DNA of 64,000 nt from Spirodela intermedia (Eukaryota; Streptophyta; Magnoliopsida; Alismatales; Araceae), in NCBI GenBank assembly GCA_902729315.2, contig LR746281.1:4276501-4340500 (forward strand). The letters are read 5' to 3'. Below, piece by piece: positions 50,990-62,900 of this stretch. The first letter of the stretch is position 1; every line of letters starts with the position of its first letter. Under the pieces are notes generated by a model. That model saw only the letters and a list, made by a program, of their open reading frames with translations, was not told the DNA's origin and did no database searches. Position numbers and translations under genes: made by a program.

Positions 50990-53509
50990 ATGCATGGTAG
51001 AAGATCCTTGCATCCAAGGCTAGAAAATCCTTTCATTATTTCATTCAAAAATAAAAATCCGAAAGAAAAATTAATTTTGATGGATCCTGAAGGAAGTACA
51101 GGTCAAACTGAGAACAATCCTATGGCCATGAAAAATCATTATATCCCTGATTCATTTCAAAGAGCATCTAATATTAGAGTCCCATTAGCACCCACTGTTA
51201 AATTCGAAATAAATCTAGGAATTTTTCAAATGCTCCCTAATTTTCATGGATTGCCTTTAGAGGAACCTCATCAGCACTTAGAAAATTTTCATATGGTCTG
51301 TGATTTAGTTAATCTCCCTCAAGTTACACCAGAAATTATTAAGATGAAATTATTCCCTCATACACTTAGGGACAAAGCTAGTCATTGGCTATCCACATTA
51401 GATAGAGAATTAACTAGCTGGAAAGATATAGAACAGGCCTTTCTTTGAAAATTTTATCCCTTAGGAAAAACTCAAAATATGAGAAAACATATATGGAGTT
51501 TTTCTCAAAGACCAGGAGAAACTTTGCATGAGACATGGGAAAAATTCAAAGATTTACTTAGAAAGTGTCCTCATCATGCTATACCCAAGTGGCAGCTCAA
51601 TAGAATTTTTTATGATGGATTATTAGAACAACATAGAAATATGGTTGATTCTATATGTGGAGGAGCTTTTATGGAGAAAACTCCTGATGAGATTCACAAT
51701 CTTTATGAGAATTTAAGTGAAAATTCTAGAGATCAAGCCTCTTTTGAATTATATGACAGGGATAAGAAGAGAGGAATTTATGAATTGCATCATGATGATG
51801 ATTCTAAACTTAGAAATGAGGTTAATCAGATTAATCAAATATTAGAAAAAATTGATTTACTTATTGATAATATTAGAAAGCCTTTTAACCCTCAACTTAA
51901 TTCGAATAGTACATGTCCTATGTATGGTGAAAATGATTATTCTGAACTTCAATGTTATAATTTAGATCAATCATTTCACCCTATGCAAGAACAAGTGCAA
52001 GTAGCTCACGGTTTTAATAGAAATAGGGAAAAATTTTCAAATTCTTATAATCCTAATTGGAGGAATAATTTTTCATGGAGAGACCCAAATAATATTCAAA
52101 ATCCAGAAGCACTTAGACCCAATTCAAACTCTGAATTTCGTCCAAAACAAGAAAATAGATTTCAGAAAAATCAACCCTCTCAAACCCAACCTGATGCTAT
52201 GGAAATGATGCAGCAAATGAGCCAAATGATGCAACAAACTATGAGCCAAATGATGCAACAAACTATGAATCAAATGATGCTTCATCACAAACAAATTATA
52301 GAGGCTCTTGAGAATAAGAGAGAAGAGGGACAGCTACCTAGTCAGCCCATAGAAAATTCAGAAAACTGTCCAACAGTAAGATTTCAGCAAGAAGAGTCTA
52401 GCTGGATAAATTTAGAAAAAAACCCACGAAATGAAAATGTTAGGACAGTGAATATATTGAGTGAGAATATTTTACCTGATCCTTATTTCCAATTATTAGA
52501 AGAAATTGATGATCCATTAGAAGTAAATGAGAATATTAAGGCCAAAAATGTAGTAGCAGAAAATTTGAATAAAATTATTTATTGCTCACAATTGATGAAT
52601 GAATATAGTGAGGATGATGAGGAGAAAGAACCCTTAGATGAAGAAACAGCAATTGATCATAGAAAAATCATCCAAATTTTAGTAGAAGGGAGTACGGACA
52701 GAAATGAAGAAAAATATATTTCAGGTGAGGAAAAATCAATTGATTTGGGAGATGTAGGAGACGAAATTAATGAATCTAATCATAATTTTGCAGCCATGGA
52801 TGTTGATTGTGAGGATGATGATGTATATCATATACCAAAATTTAAAGATAGCTTTTGGGAAGATGAAGAATTTGATGAGTTGAGAAACGAAAAGCTAGAA
52901 AAAGAATTGATTGAACTAATGGGAACAAGCGAAAATAATAGATATGAATATAGAGATAATTTTGGAGGAGAAAATTTGAATTTTACTGAATTCATTAGAT
53001 CTGAGATTAAAGAAGACAATCCTTCCATCCTTCAAAACCCACAGCCCATTAGAATTATTTCTAAGCTTGAAATATTTCACTCCTCCCAAATTGAACAAAT
53101 ATGTATGGAAGATAAAATGGAGCAGGGGAAGATTATGCAGATAAAAGAAGACATTAAGAAATGGGTGAGTGGAAGAATTAGAGATACCAATTTAGATGAA
53201 AAAGTTCTAGATTGGGCAAGAGCTAATCTGAAAATTATATGGCCTGATCATATTTTATGGTTTATTAATAGAAAGTATTTATTAATGAATGAGAGCCTAA
53301 CAAAAAAAGATAGAAATAAGGAAAGATTCTTTTCAAAATGGAAATATTATTTTTGGGAAAATTTTGTTAATTTCCATTTTGTTTTGGCTGAAAGTATGTC
53401 AAGGTATATATATGAAGTATATGAATTTATGCTAAATCTGAAAAAGAATATCATAAAACTTACCTTGGGATACAAATATATTTTGATGGCCATAGATCAG
53501 CTTATATGA
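50990..53509 (+). CDS. Family-B gag-type protein with acidic C-terminal extension (one in-frame stop)
   Basis: Structural gag protein of the B element, expected to form particles and package its RNA. First in-frame ATG at 50990; the ATG at 51080 (MDPEGSTG) is an alternative start. The frame is open to 53509 except for one TGA at 51446-51448 inside the Retrotrans_gag domain (QAFL*KFYPLGKT), probably a point mutation of an Arg codon. Gag domain markers: LPNFHGLPLEEP, HLENFH, MKLFPHTLRDKASHWL, RPGETLHETWEKFKDLLRKCP, FYDGL. Then a knuckle-like C-x2-Y-x4-Y-x4-C (CPMYGENDYSELQC), and a Met/Gln-rich repeat (SQMMQQTM units, about 52200-52290). A roughly 390-residue extension follows, acidic in its middle (EDDEEKEPLDEE, EDDDVYH, WEDEEFDE) with a Trp/Lys-rich, hydrophobic end. 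The extension matches no domain I know. Confidence 0.88.
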
Positions 53510-55104
53510 TATAAGAGCTGTCCAGCTGGAGACATTAAATTCAGACGCTGCATGGGAGGCAACCCATGGTTTTTATTTCATTCTGTTTGATTTTTTTTTA
53601 AGCTCTGTTTTTCTTAGAATTTCGCAGTACTTGTTTCTGTATTTGTTTTTCTTTCGAAAAAGTGCAGGAGTGTAAGATGAAGTGGAAAATTAAAAACGAG
53701 GTTGAGGTGATGTCTTTCTGAGCTTCATCATTTATGAAAATATTTTTAATGCTTAACTTTGCAGATATGCATGCTTCACTTGAAAATTATATTTTCTGCA
53801 TATTCTGTTTCGAGTTTTCTGTGTCATTGAGGACAATGTCATTTTTAAGTTGGGGGGTGAAGTATTCATTATTAATTTATGCTGTAGGACGATTAAGAAC
53901 ATGTGTTTGCATTTTATTCAACTTAGAACAGCAACTAAAAAAATAAAAAAAATCGCCGAATTCGGAAAAACTGCAACATCTATTTTCTGGTTTTCTGTCA
54001 GGAACAACAGACTGTCAAAAACAGCAGATGAAAAAAAAAAAAACCCGAAATTTGAAATTATAGAGACCCTTTTCTCACATTTCAATCCCCTAGATATATA
54101 TTACTGAAATTCGAAATTACAGCTATAAAGAAGATAGTTTTGATTTATTTTTGACAAATTTATTGCTGCTAAAATAGAACTGAAAACAGAAAACAGAACT
54201 GTCAGAACTATCTAATTTACAAATTCCTTACATCATATTGCATGCATGAAAAATTAAATCAATTATATTGATTGATACCAAAAGATACTAGGAAGATTAT
54301 TATTGAGTCAAAAGAATGATCTAGTAGCATGAAATGTTGGAATACTCCTTGGATACATGATAGATAACATGGATTTGATTTTACAGATTTTCACTTCATG
54401 ATCTTGATGGATAATATTTACTTGATGTGAAAATTTGATTGATCATTTGAGTTTAATGGAGATTTTTGCACCCTGATCTATAGGACTTGTGAGGAGAAAT
54501 CACTTATTTCAAAAAAAAAAAAAGAGAGAGCAATGTGAAAAATCTAGAAACGAAGAGTACACATGGAGGGTGTGAGACATCATTCTCATTGTCGAAAATC
54601 GTGCATAGAAAAACACTTGCTGAAAAATAAGTGGATAAAGTGAAAGCCCTGAAAATGAAGAGTACACATGGAGGGTGTGAGACATCATTCTTATTGTCGA
54701 AATTTGTCTACAAGAAAAGCTACTTATCCACTATATATATAAAAAAAAAAAAAGAAGGAAGAAATATAGTGCAAACTTCAAAAATCAAGTCATAGAAAAA
54801 GGGAAATGTAAGATCAATATTATTCTTGGATGAGTATTGATAATTGGAACATCTTGTAAATACATCTATGAGTGAAGAAGTGATAAAGATGTGAATAGAA
54901 GAAGTGAAGTCTAGATTGTTAGTCCAAGGAGTGTTTAAACATTTAAGTGCTTGACATCATTCTTAAATACTTGATATAAGAATCCAAAGTGTTTAAAGGT
55001 GCATCATTTCTAATTGTATTTCTTTTCTGTATTGAAATATGATGTTTGAGATTTGTAAATTTTTATTTTTGTAATTCCATTGCTAAGGGACTAGCAATGA
55101 TTTA
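53510..55104 (+). other. 3' non-coding tail of the B element
   Basis: No open frame of note. Contains an internal polypurine-like tract at 53847-53858 (TAAGTTGGGGGG, after GAGGACAATGTC) and a near-duplicate pair at about 54547-54600 and 54655-54700 (GAAGAGTACACATGGAGGGT followed by GTGAGACATCATTCT). Copy A has the same layout at 19013-20575. Confidence 0.75.
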
Positions 55105-55116
55105 AGTTGGGGGGTG
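55105..55116 (+). other. Polypurine tract of the B element
   Basis: AAGTTGGGGGGTG immediately before the 3' LTR start TGATAAG; plus-strand DNA synthesis primer site by position. Confidence 0.85.
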
Positions 55117-57022
55117 TGATAAGTCTTCATTATCATGAGTTAATAATTAGTAAATAATATAGTTTTAGCCTTAACTCATGATAAATAGACTTATATTTGT
55201 GTTAAAGCATGAAAAGTGGTTTTCAGTTGATTAACGTGAATTTTTGGGTAATTATGTGATTTTATACGATTTTTACAGTCTTAGTTTTGAGATAAATGAA
55301 GAACAAGAAATAAAAATAAAAATATTGCAAAATGGGAGGATGCGCCGGCCAGCCGGGCCCGCAAGCGGGTCGGAAGCGCAGTCGGGGAGTAGCCGCAAGC
55401 AGGGGCTCGAGCGACTTGCTTGGATCGATAGGGGCACGTGTGCGCCATTCCCCTTCCACGTCACCGGTAGTCAGCCGGCTGTGGGGCAAGGAGTGGTCGT
55501 ACACGCGAGAGGACTTTGCCTAGAAAGCTAACTCTATTCTATATTCGCCCGAATAATCCGCCCACAACCGATGTGGGACTAAATCCACCTTGTAAGGGGC
55601 GGGCGACCGCCGCGGGTTCGAATCCTCCCAGAGTCAAAATTCATATATTTTTAACTGATTATCGCGACTTTCCTGCAGATCGCCGGTGAAGGATTAAGCA
55701 ACCGAAATCGCTGGATCATCGGCGAAAATCTCGTCAACGCGATTCGCGGAGCATTGCTACTAAAATTTCTGAACGATTCGCGATAAAAGGATCGCAATCC
55801 ATCGAGTAAATCATCTCCGATTGATCGACGAACAAGCCGTCGTCGGGAAGAGGACGATCCGCCGGGAGACCAGTCGCCACCTCCTGAGAGCGTACCAGAT
55901 GCGATGAAGAGCCTCCTCTTGCTGCGCGGACCTGAGGATGAAGCTCCCTAACACGCGCCTCACCTCCATCCAGCTCCTCTCCGTCGGGTGACAGCCGCCG
56001 GAGAGCCGCAAAGTCGCCGTTTTTCCGCTCCGCCGGGTGACAGCCGCCGGAGACGATTCGACGACCCACTTCATTGGTCTCTAGACTTCGCGAGAAGATC
56101 TAGAGATTGCCCACGTCGTCTTTGTCCAAGGAGAGCCTTCGAGGCCGTGGACACTGCACGACGACCCTCCCGAACGCTCAGGATTCCGGTGCATCGCCGA
56201 CGCGTCGCCGTCGCGACGCCGGAACTCTGTTTTCCTGCTTTATCTAGAGATTGCCCACGTCGTCTTTGTCCAAGGAGAGCCTTCGAGGCCGTGGACACTG
56301 CACGACGACCCTCCCGAACGCTCAGGATTCCGGTGCATCGCCGACGCGTCGCCGTCGCGACGCCGGAACTCTGTTTTCCTGCTTTATCTAGAGATTGCCC
56401 ACGTCGTCTTTGTCCAAGGAGAGCCTTCGAGGCCGTGGACACTGCACGACGATCCTCCCGAACGCTCAGGATTCCGGTGCATCGCCGACGCATCGCCGTC
56501 GCGACGCCGGAACTCTGTTTTCCTGCTTTCAATTTAATTTACGCTTCATTTAGTGATACTTTGTTGATTTTTATTTACCAAACTATACTTCGTTCAACTA
56601 CGATTCTTCCGGCTTTTACAGATCTTAATTTGATTAATTGAGTCGTCTGTAATCGCCTACGTAAGAATCGCCGGGCGGAACTCTGTTTCCGCCTGATTCG
56701 CGTTCGCCGGGCGCTGACGTCATCCTGACGTCCGCACCCTTATTTCCTTTTTTTTGTGAATTTTAAATATATTTCCTTTTTATTTCCTAGTATAAAATTC
56801 GTAAGAAAATCTTACTCATTGAGAAAAATTCTGAATAATTACCATATATTATATTACATCCCTGTGATCGACCTGGAAAATTACCACTATTTTTGAGATT
56901 TTTATTGAATTATAATTGATCTATTTATTTTGAAATACTTCTAAATATCCGAAAATTCGTATTTTCTAGTTTTATAAATTTTAAATTTGAGTGATTTAAC
57001 ATACAACGACTGAGTCACGTCA
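55117..57022 (+). repeat. 3' LTR of the B element
   Basis: 1906 bp, same order of parts as the 5' LTR but with three 144-bp units instead of two. Confidence 0.95.
56098..56529 (+). repeat. Tandem array, 144 bp x 3
   Basis: Units start at 56098, 56242 and 56386 (ATCTAGAGATTGCCCACGTC), nearly identical. The 5' LTR has two units at 49991 and 50135. The unit length is a multiple of three, and both strands stay open through the array. Confidence 0.95.
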
Positions 57023-57087
57023 GTGGCCAACAAGGCTATTAGTTCCTCTAGTTGAGCAATCCCTTGGCCATGAGTTCCACTCTCCAT
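57023..57087 (-). pseudogene. Fossil gypsy gag, N-terminal portion
   Basis: ATG at 57087 followed by MESGTHGQGIAQLEELIALL. Once the B element and one copy of its target duplication are disregarded, the frame continues into the reading at 49009 (EIVEAHFHVLKK). This confirms the two halves were one locus. Confidence 0.6.
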
Positions 57088-60000
57088 CTATATCTACCTT
57101 TTGTCAAGATGAAAGAATTTTTTTTCTAATATCCCTTGTCATACTAGTGGACTAAAGACATACCTTTCTTATTACACCAGATGTAGCATAATTGCCTTTG
57201 CAACACCAATTATCATTTTTTCCTATCTAGGGGATTGCAGAAACTCTTTAACTCAAATGAGACACATACTCTTCACTCTAAAATAATAAAAGCAGAGGAG
57301 GAAGAAATCGTTCTATTACCCTATTACAATTGTAATATTCTCCTATTTACAAAGAACCATTATTTTTTTTCCATTTTACCTCCCATAAATGTCCCTCACC
57401 TATGATGAGATGTTTTTTGATAGTGTGGGACATGATACACATCCCTTCAGCACCTCAAGAAATTGGTCGTTCAATCCTTTGTCTTGAGATCGGTTAAATG
57501 AGATGTTTCTTGTCTAGGTTTGAGTTAGGGATGGAGGAGCAATAAATGAGGATTCACATGTGTTGTTGGGTTGATTTTTCTTTGGATTTTTTTTTGTATT
57601 TATATGTCCTAATTTTGATGAAAAGCCCATTTTTCAACTATGGGCTTAGTGGCCAGGGTTGTGTATTCTAATGACACACTGAAACTAGGTTCCCCTCCTT
57701 TATGGGCCTCAATGAGTAACTTTCTTTTGGCCCATGTCACAATTTTGGCCTACACAGCTCTTTCAGCCGTGGACTATGATTTGATTTGAGCCTCAATGAC
57801 TCCTTTCAAATTTTGCCTGCACAAAGTATCCATGCTTCAATGGTATGCTGCACTTCATCAGCTCATTGCTTGTTGCATTACCTCTTTTTTTTTAATATAC
57901 TAAGCAAAGGCCCTCATTTGATAGACCCAGATTTTAAGACATTCTAAAATTTTCCATTTCTTGTCATCTCCACATGTGACCTTTCCCCATCCATTAAATT
58001 GGATGAGGGTAGCCACTATTTTCTCTGGTCAAGTATTGAATAAACATTGTTAAAGGGCCACTTTGCATTGTCAAATAATTAAATTTTACTTTAAGAACCG
58101 AAATATTTTTAGGTTCCTAAATTCTAAACTCAGATTTTGAAATAGAAACAAACTATTACTGAATACTTGTACTATTTTCTTTTTTTTGTTTTTTTCTAAG
58201 GATAGGATCATATCCTCCTTTCCTTTGAGATAATCATTGATCTCTGATTAATAAATTATTTTTTCTTTTGACTAGTATAGAATTTAATGTTGGCTGATTT
58301 TAAATCACAAAATTTATTTTCAATCATGAAATGTCTCTTTTGAAATCCTCATATCCAGTTTCTAAATTCCTATTTTGTCTTTAGTTTCTTTATTACTTGT
58401 TTCAATTAATTTAAACTTTATATTTTTTTAGTTCTGTTTTTGAGGCCCTATATACATTCACTAATCCATCAAATCTAAGTCAAATCTATGTATTTATATA
58501 TTTATCAGTTTTCTCCTCATCAAAAATTTCCTGAATTTTGTAGAGATGAGAATTATAACTTACTAATCATCATCAGTAGATTCAAATGGATTATCAATTG
58601 ACTTCAAGGCAATATTGCTCTTTTTCTGTTCTTTTTCTTTTTGCCTAGGTATTCATGATCCTATTTCGAATCTTCCTTGTACGAGCCTTTTTAATTATGC
58701 TCCATACATCAAGATCATAACATTTGGTGAAAAAATTCATTGTATCTTTCTAATAGTATGCTTGATAGTCTAAATAACTATCTTGGTTCCACTATTCTTG
58801 TTTCAAGAATATAATTTATTTCATAGGATTCTCACCCCCTTACAAAATAGACTTTGTCAGTCTATGTTAACAACTAGATTTAAGCCTCTCTAGCAATCTA
58901 ATACATCATAGACTCCATGTGTCTACCCTTCCTAATTGATTTAAAGCCCATCTAACAACCTTGATAGCATAAATCTCATGAGTCTGTAAGTACACTATAA
59001 TCATGGCTTTAGTTAGCCTCTCTGACATGTAATAGGTACTGTTAGAGTGACTTCATGTTTCCAATCATGACACAAACGAACAGTAAGTATTCAACATGAT
59101 TGCGGCACTATCTGCTCAAAGAATGGGGGAGCTTGTTGCTGAAGAATACAGATAAGAATAAAGCCTTAAGATGCCAAACACTAGCTGATCTTCCAGCATT
59201 GAATGTCCTTCAAGGTGCAAATGGGCTTCTTGAGGATGAGGAAAAATATTTTTAGCTAGGAGGAGGACGGATGAGCTTATGGCACTCTTTCTCAATTCTC
59301 CTCATTCCACTCCCAATTTTCTCTCCTTGCTCTGATTTTTCATAATCCCTTATTTTATCCTCAACTTAATAAACCAAAATTTCATCTCAACAATTAGTTG
59401 ACTGTACCTTCGTGGGTTGTGAGCATGCTTGGATATATATAAAATACATCCTTAAACATTTCAAAATTCATAAAATTTGAATAGTTTGAAATTTTTTGAC
59501 ATGCAGTTTTTCACATTGAATTCAGCTTGAAGTAAGCTCTCCTATGATATCAATGACAAAAAAAATCAGCTAAAATCCACTTTAACCAGATGAGTTAAAA
59601 ATATAGACCATTTACCCTAAGGTGAACTTTTGAGTTAGTAATGTTGTAAGAACTATAATGTTTTTACTATGGATGGATTTTTTAGATTTTGATGCTGTAT
59701 CTGTCAATTATCTTTCAGATGAATGCAACACTTTGTTTATGGTACAGATTTCAGCATAAAATTATTACATATAACTTCACTAAAAAATAAGGACAATTAT
59801 GTCCTTTTACGAATTTCAAAATTCAATTGATTAAAATATGGCAATTCACACATATCTCATATCATAAAATTTTAATTGAGGTATTTCTTAGTAATTTTTT
59901 TCATCATCAAAATACTTGAAGACCTTCAGCTTTTATTGAATTGACCACAAAGTGACTACACCATAAGATAAACTATATCAACTTCATATGTCTTTGTCTT

Positions 60001-60230
60001 CATCATTTGCTTTTGCTATTTATTCTCTAATTTTTTTATGTTGAGATACCAAGGAGGAACTTTCATTTAACGGGAGGAAATAGTAAGGGGGAACAAGTGT
60101 CCTAGTAAAACAATATTTTGATAATGTGTGTGAAGACATTTATGTCAAGGTTTTATGATTACATTTTTCACATGTTTATGCATAAGCAACATTTATAAAC
60201 AACCGAATTTTTAAAAATTAAACATAAAAA
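57088..60230. other. AT-rich stretch, probably decayed repeats
   Basis: The first several hundred bases should be leader and 5' LTR of the minus-strand gypsy fossil, but no LTR borders were identified. No gene or other feature recognised. Confidence 0.4.
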
Positions 60231-61090
60231 CGGGAGTGATTGTTGGGTTTATTTACTTTCATGTTGATAATTAACTGTATAAAGATAAAATGAAAATTTC
60301 TCCTAGTACTTTTTTAGTGTAAATACCTTTCTAGGCATCATATGATGAAAGAGATGTAAAAGAATAAATATGTTTGAAGATAAATTAAATCATAATAATA
60401 CAAGAAAAATTAGAGGAGAGAGAAAATATGTGATGACCCACAAATGTGTGTCAACCAACTTCAAGAAACGGAATGTGTTCTCATCTTGGCCTATGTGGAG
60501 AAAGCATGTCAGCTCATGTGTCAACTTAGGTAAGTCATATGAAATCGCATATTTCTTCTATAAAATCTGTACATGTACGACATGCTAGAATCTCTAGCAA
60601 AGGCATCATATTTTGACAAATCAAAAAATAAAACTTATGTCAATAGAAGTTATGTGACACATCTATAGAAGTCAAAAGACTAGTCAAATTAGAAATTTAT
60701 CATCAACATGCTTGAAGTGCCCACAACATTAAAACAAAAATGTCATTTCATGAACTTGATTTCCCACACAAAGACACTCTAGAAGGATGATTATAGGAAG
60801 GGTGGACAAGTGAGTTAGTCTCTTGTGCTTGCAATGATGTGAAACTCATGAAATCTATCACATAAGAATTACATTTGTTCTTGAAAGTTCAGTTGTATAT
60901 CTCTAAAGGAGAATATTGGATAAAACATGTATATCTCTAAAGGGTAGAAACCCTAGAAACTAGATATATATCAAGGGAAGACCAAACCATTATACATTTC
61001 TACATCCAACATGTGTCATTCCTTAATATGTCGATTTAGTGTGTTAACTCGTTCAACTAATTAGTGTGGCAAATACTCATAAGAAAAACA
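60231..61090 (+). repeat. Possible Copia-type 3' end: polypurine tract and LTR start
   Basis: ACGGGAGTGAT followed by TGTTGGGTTTATTT at about 60242 resembles a Copia polypurine tract and LTR start. Downstream there is a TATATATC box near 60965 next to AAACCCTAGAAAC, and many GTCAA/TTGAC motifs. No end or partner LTR was found. The open frame at 60370-60588 shows no domain. Confidence 0.3.
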
Positions 61091-61524
61091 TGAAATAATG
61101 ATTAACTCAATTGACAATTAATTTATCATCACCCACCTTTTTAGCATATAATATAGCCTATAAGGAAAAAGAAGGAATTCAAATAGAGCATTATTTTTTT
61201 AATTACCTTATTTATATACCTGAAAAAAGCATATTTTGCTAATATTGGCATCATGAGTTGATTTGAGAAGCATATTTGTAACTTGTCATGAGTTCCATAA
61301 TTATAAATCTAGTGGAATGATAGTATCACAACTAAGCATTTCGTGGGATAGAGAAAAAGCATTAAATCAAAGAGGGGCTACTTTGAAAAAAACTGATCAC
61401 TTATTCCGTAGACACTATTTTGCTTAATAGTCCTAATAATTTTTCAATGGTTAGAACAACAAGCATTTAGTCTTATTATTTGAGGAGACTAGTCAAATTC
61501 AAATAGCTTGAGGCTCATGATATC

Positions 61525-61609
61525 TGATAACATGCTATTTATGTATGTAATTATATAATTATTAATTCAAATTAAGGCATTAATCATTACAAATATATGC
61601 ATGTTATCA
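61525..61609 (+). other. Hairpin-headed LTR-like start (D)
   Basis: TGATAACATGC (61525-61535) pairs with GCATGTTATCA (61599-61609) and is followed by TATTTTAAGTATCTTTCT. The arrangement is the same as at the start of the element C 3' LTR. No polypurine tract precedes it. Confidence 0.5.
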
Positions 61610-62039
61610 TATTTTAAGTATCTTTCTATCATTTTGTGTAAATTCATGTTATGATCTAAAAATACATCAAATTATGGATTAGTATAAATAATTACACATT
61701 ACAATCTTTAATCCTAATTATATTTATGATCATAATCATGTTTTAAGAGTGAAAATATGAGAGAAAAGATATTTATTAACATTTATGTATTTATTTTATA
61801 TAATACATAAAAGTATAAAATTAATTAAAATTTATTCTCTTCTTATTATAATACAAATTTGATAGATTATTCAATTTTGAATCCAAAAAAACAAATTTGA
61901 ATTAATTTGGAGTCGTATTTTGAAAGATGGTTTTTTACAATTTTCTAGAATTTTCTGGAATTTTTCTATATTTATTTATATTTATTTTCGATTTTTAAAT
62001 GTTTTAAATTAATTAAAAAAATCGCAAAAAAAGGGGGTT

Positions 62040-62900
62040 ATATGTCGCGCGTGTACACGTGGATGCGACGTGGTAGTCGGGGCCACGTGGCAGCACGCGG
62101 GGGTGGTGACACGTAGCGTATTTATATTTACTATATATATTTACTTAATAAAGTATATTGGTCTTCTGATTATCGGTAGACAAAGAATTAGTTAATCGTC
62201 ATATCTTATATAACCGAATAGATTCTTTTGTTTTTCCCGTATGGGACTAAAGTGCCTTATTGCAAGACGCGTGGCGTGATCTCGTGCGTCCGATCGACAT
62301 CGCGACAAATAGCGTGCGTAGATCACGTGGAATCGAGGTCCACGCGATCAGAGATCAACCACGTGCCTAAATACTTACTTAAGTGAATAAATGGCGACCG
62401 TCTGATCGAGAGTTATAACGGTCCAGATTATTCACATCAGATGGACATCAAATCACATCTTAACCGCACGATCACGATCGGACGATCGTCGAATCGCAAC
62501 GATTCGTGAAGAGGCGTCTCATCGCGATCGTCCATCGCGATAAACTCCATCAGATCGGACGGCCACGATCATTTCCAAATTTAATAAAATCCGTTCTTCG
62601 CGACGGAAGAACTGCCCGCGATCAATCTTCAAATTCTCTTTGTTTAGAGCTCCAATTCGCGCGCCATTTTTTGCATTGTGTTCGCAACTCATTTTCGCTT
62701 CTTTTGGATGTTTGATTGAAAGAATTGGAAGAAATCAAGTCTTGAACTCCTCTTTCGTCTTCGAAAATTCGGAATGAAAAGCCTTGCATCCGGCAATTAA
62801 TTGGATCATTTCGAAGGCTAATTTGGGTTAGATTGTTTTTTTTCATCTTAATATTTCATCATTTAGTGTTAATTTTACTTTAAGTATTGTAGATTAAGTT
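62040..62900 (+). promoter_or_regulatory. G-box-rich, CpG-rich segment
   Basis: Abrupt GC rise with CACGTGG or close variants at about 62056, 62082, 62322 and 62357, then a block rich in CGATC/GATCG words. The open frame at 62506-62715 has no domain. Position about 500 bp after hairpin D would fit the U3/R part of a decayed LTR. Confidence 0.4.

Larger units (their letters stand above)
49010..57022 (+). mobile_element. Complete non-autonomous LTR retrotransposon, gag-only (family B, TR-GAG-like)
   Basis: 8013 bp with target-site duplication GTGGC (49005-49009 and 57023-57027). Both LTRs run TGATAAG...ACGTCA; the left one is 1764 bp and the right one 1906 bp. The difference is one extra 144-bp unit plus small indels. 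By eye roughly 15-20 substitutions separate the LTRs (about 1%), so insertion is recent. tRNA-Asp primer-binding site at 50779-50796; polypurine tract at 55105-55116. The internal 4.3 kb holds one gag-type reading frame and a long 3' non-coding tail. No protease, RT, RNase H or integrase motif was seen in any frame, so enzymes must come from another element. Structure fits the published TR-GAG class; lineage Athila/Tat by primer site, polypurine tract and gag wording. Confidence 0.95.

Noticed and set aside
60370-60588. 72-codon plus-strand frame
   Set aside because: AT-rich, no domain, and inside a probable Copia LTR.
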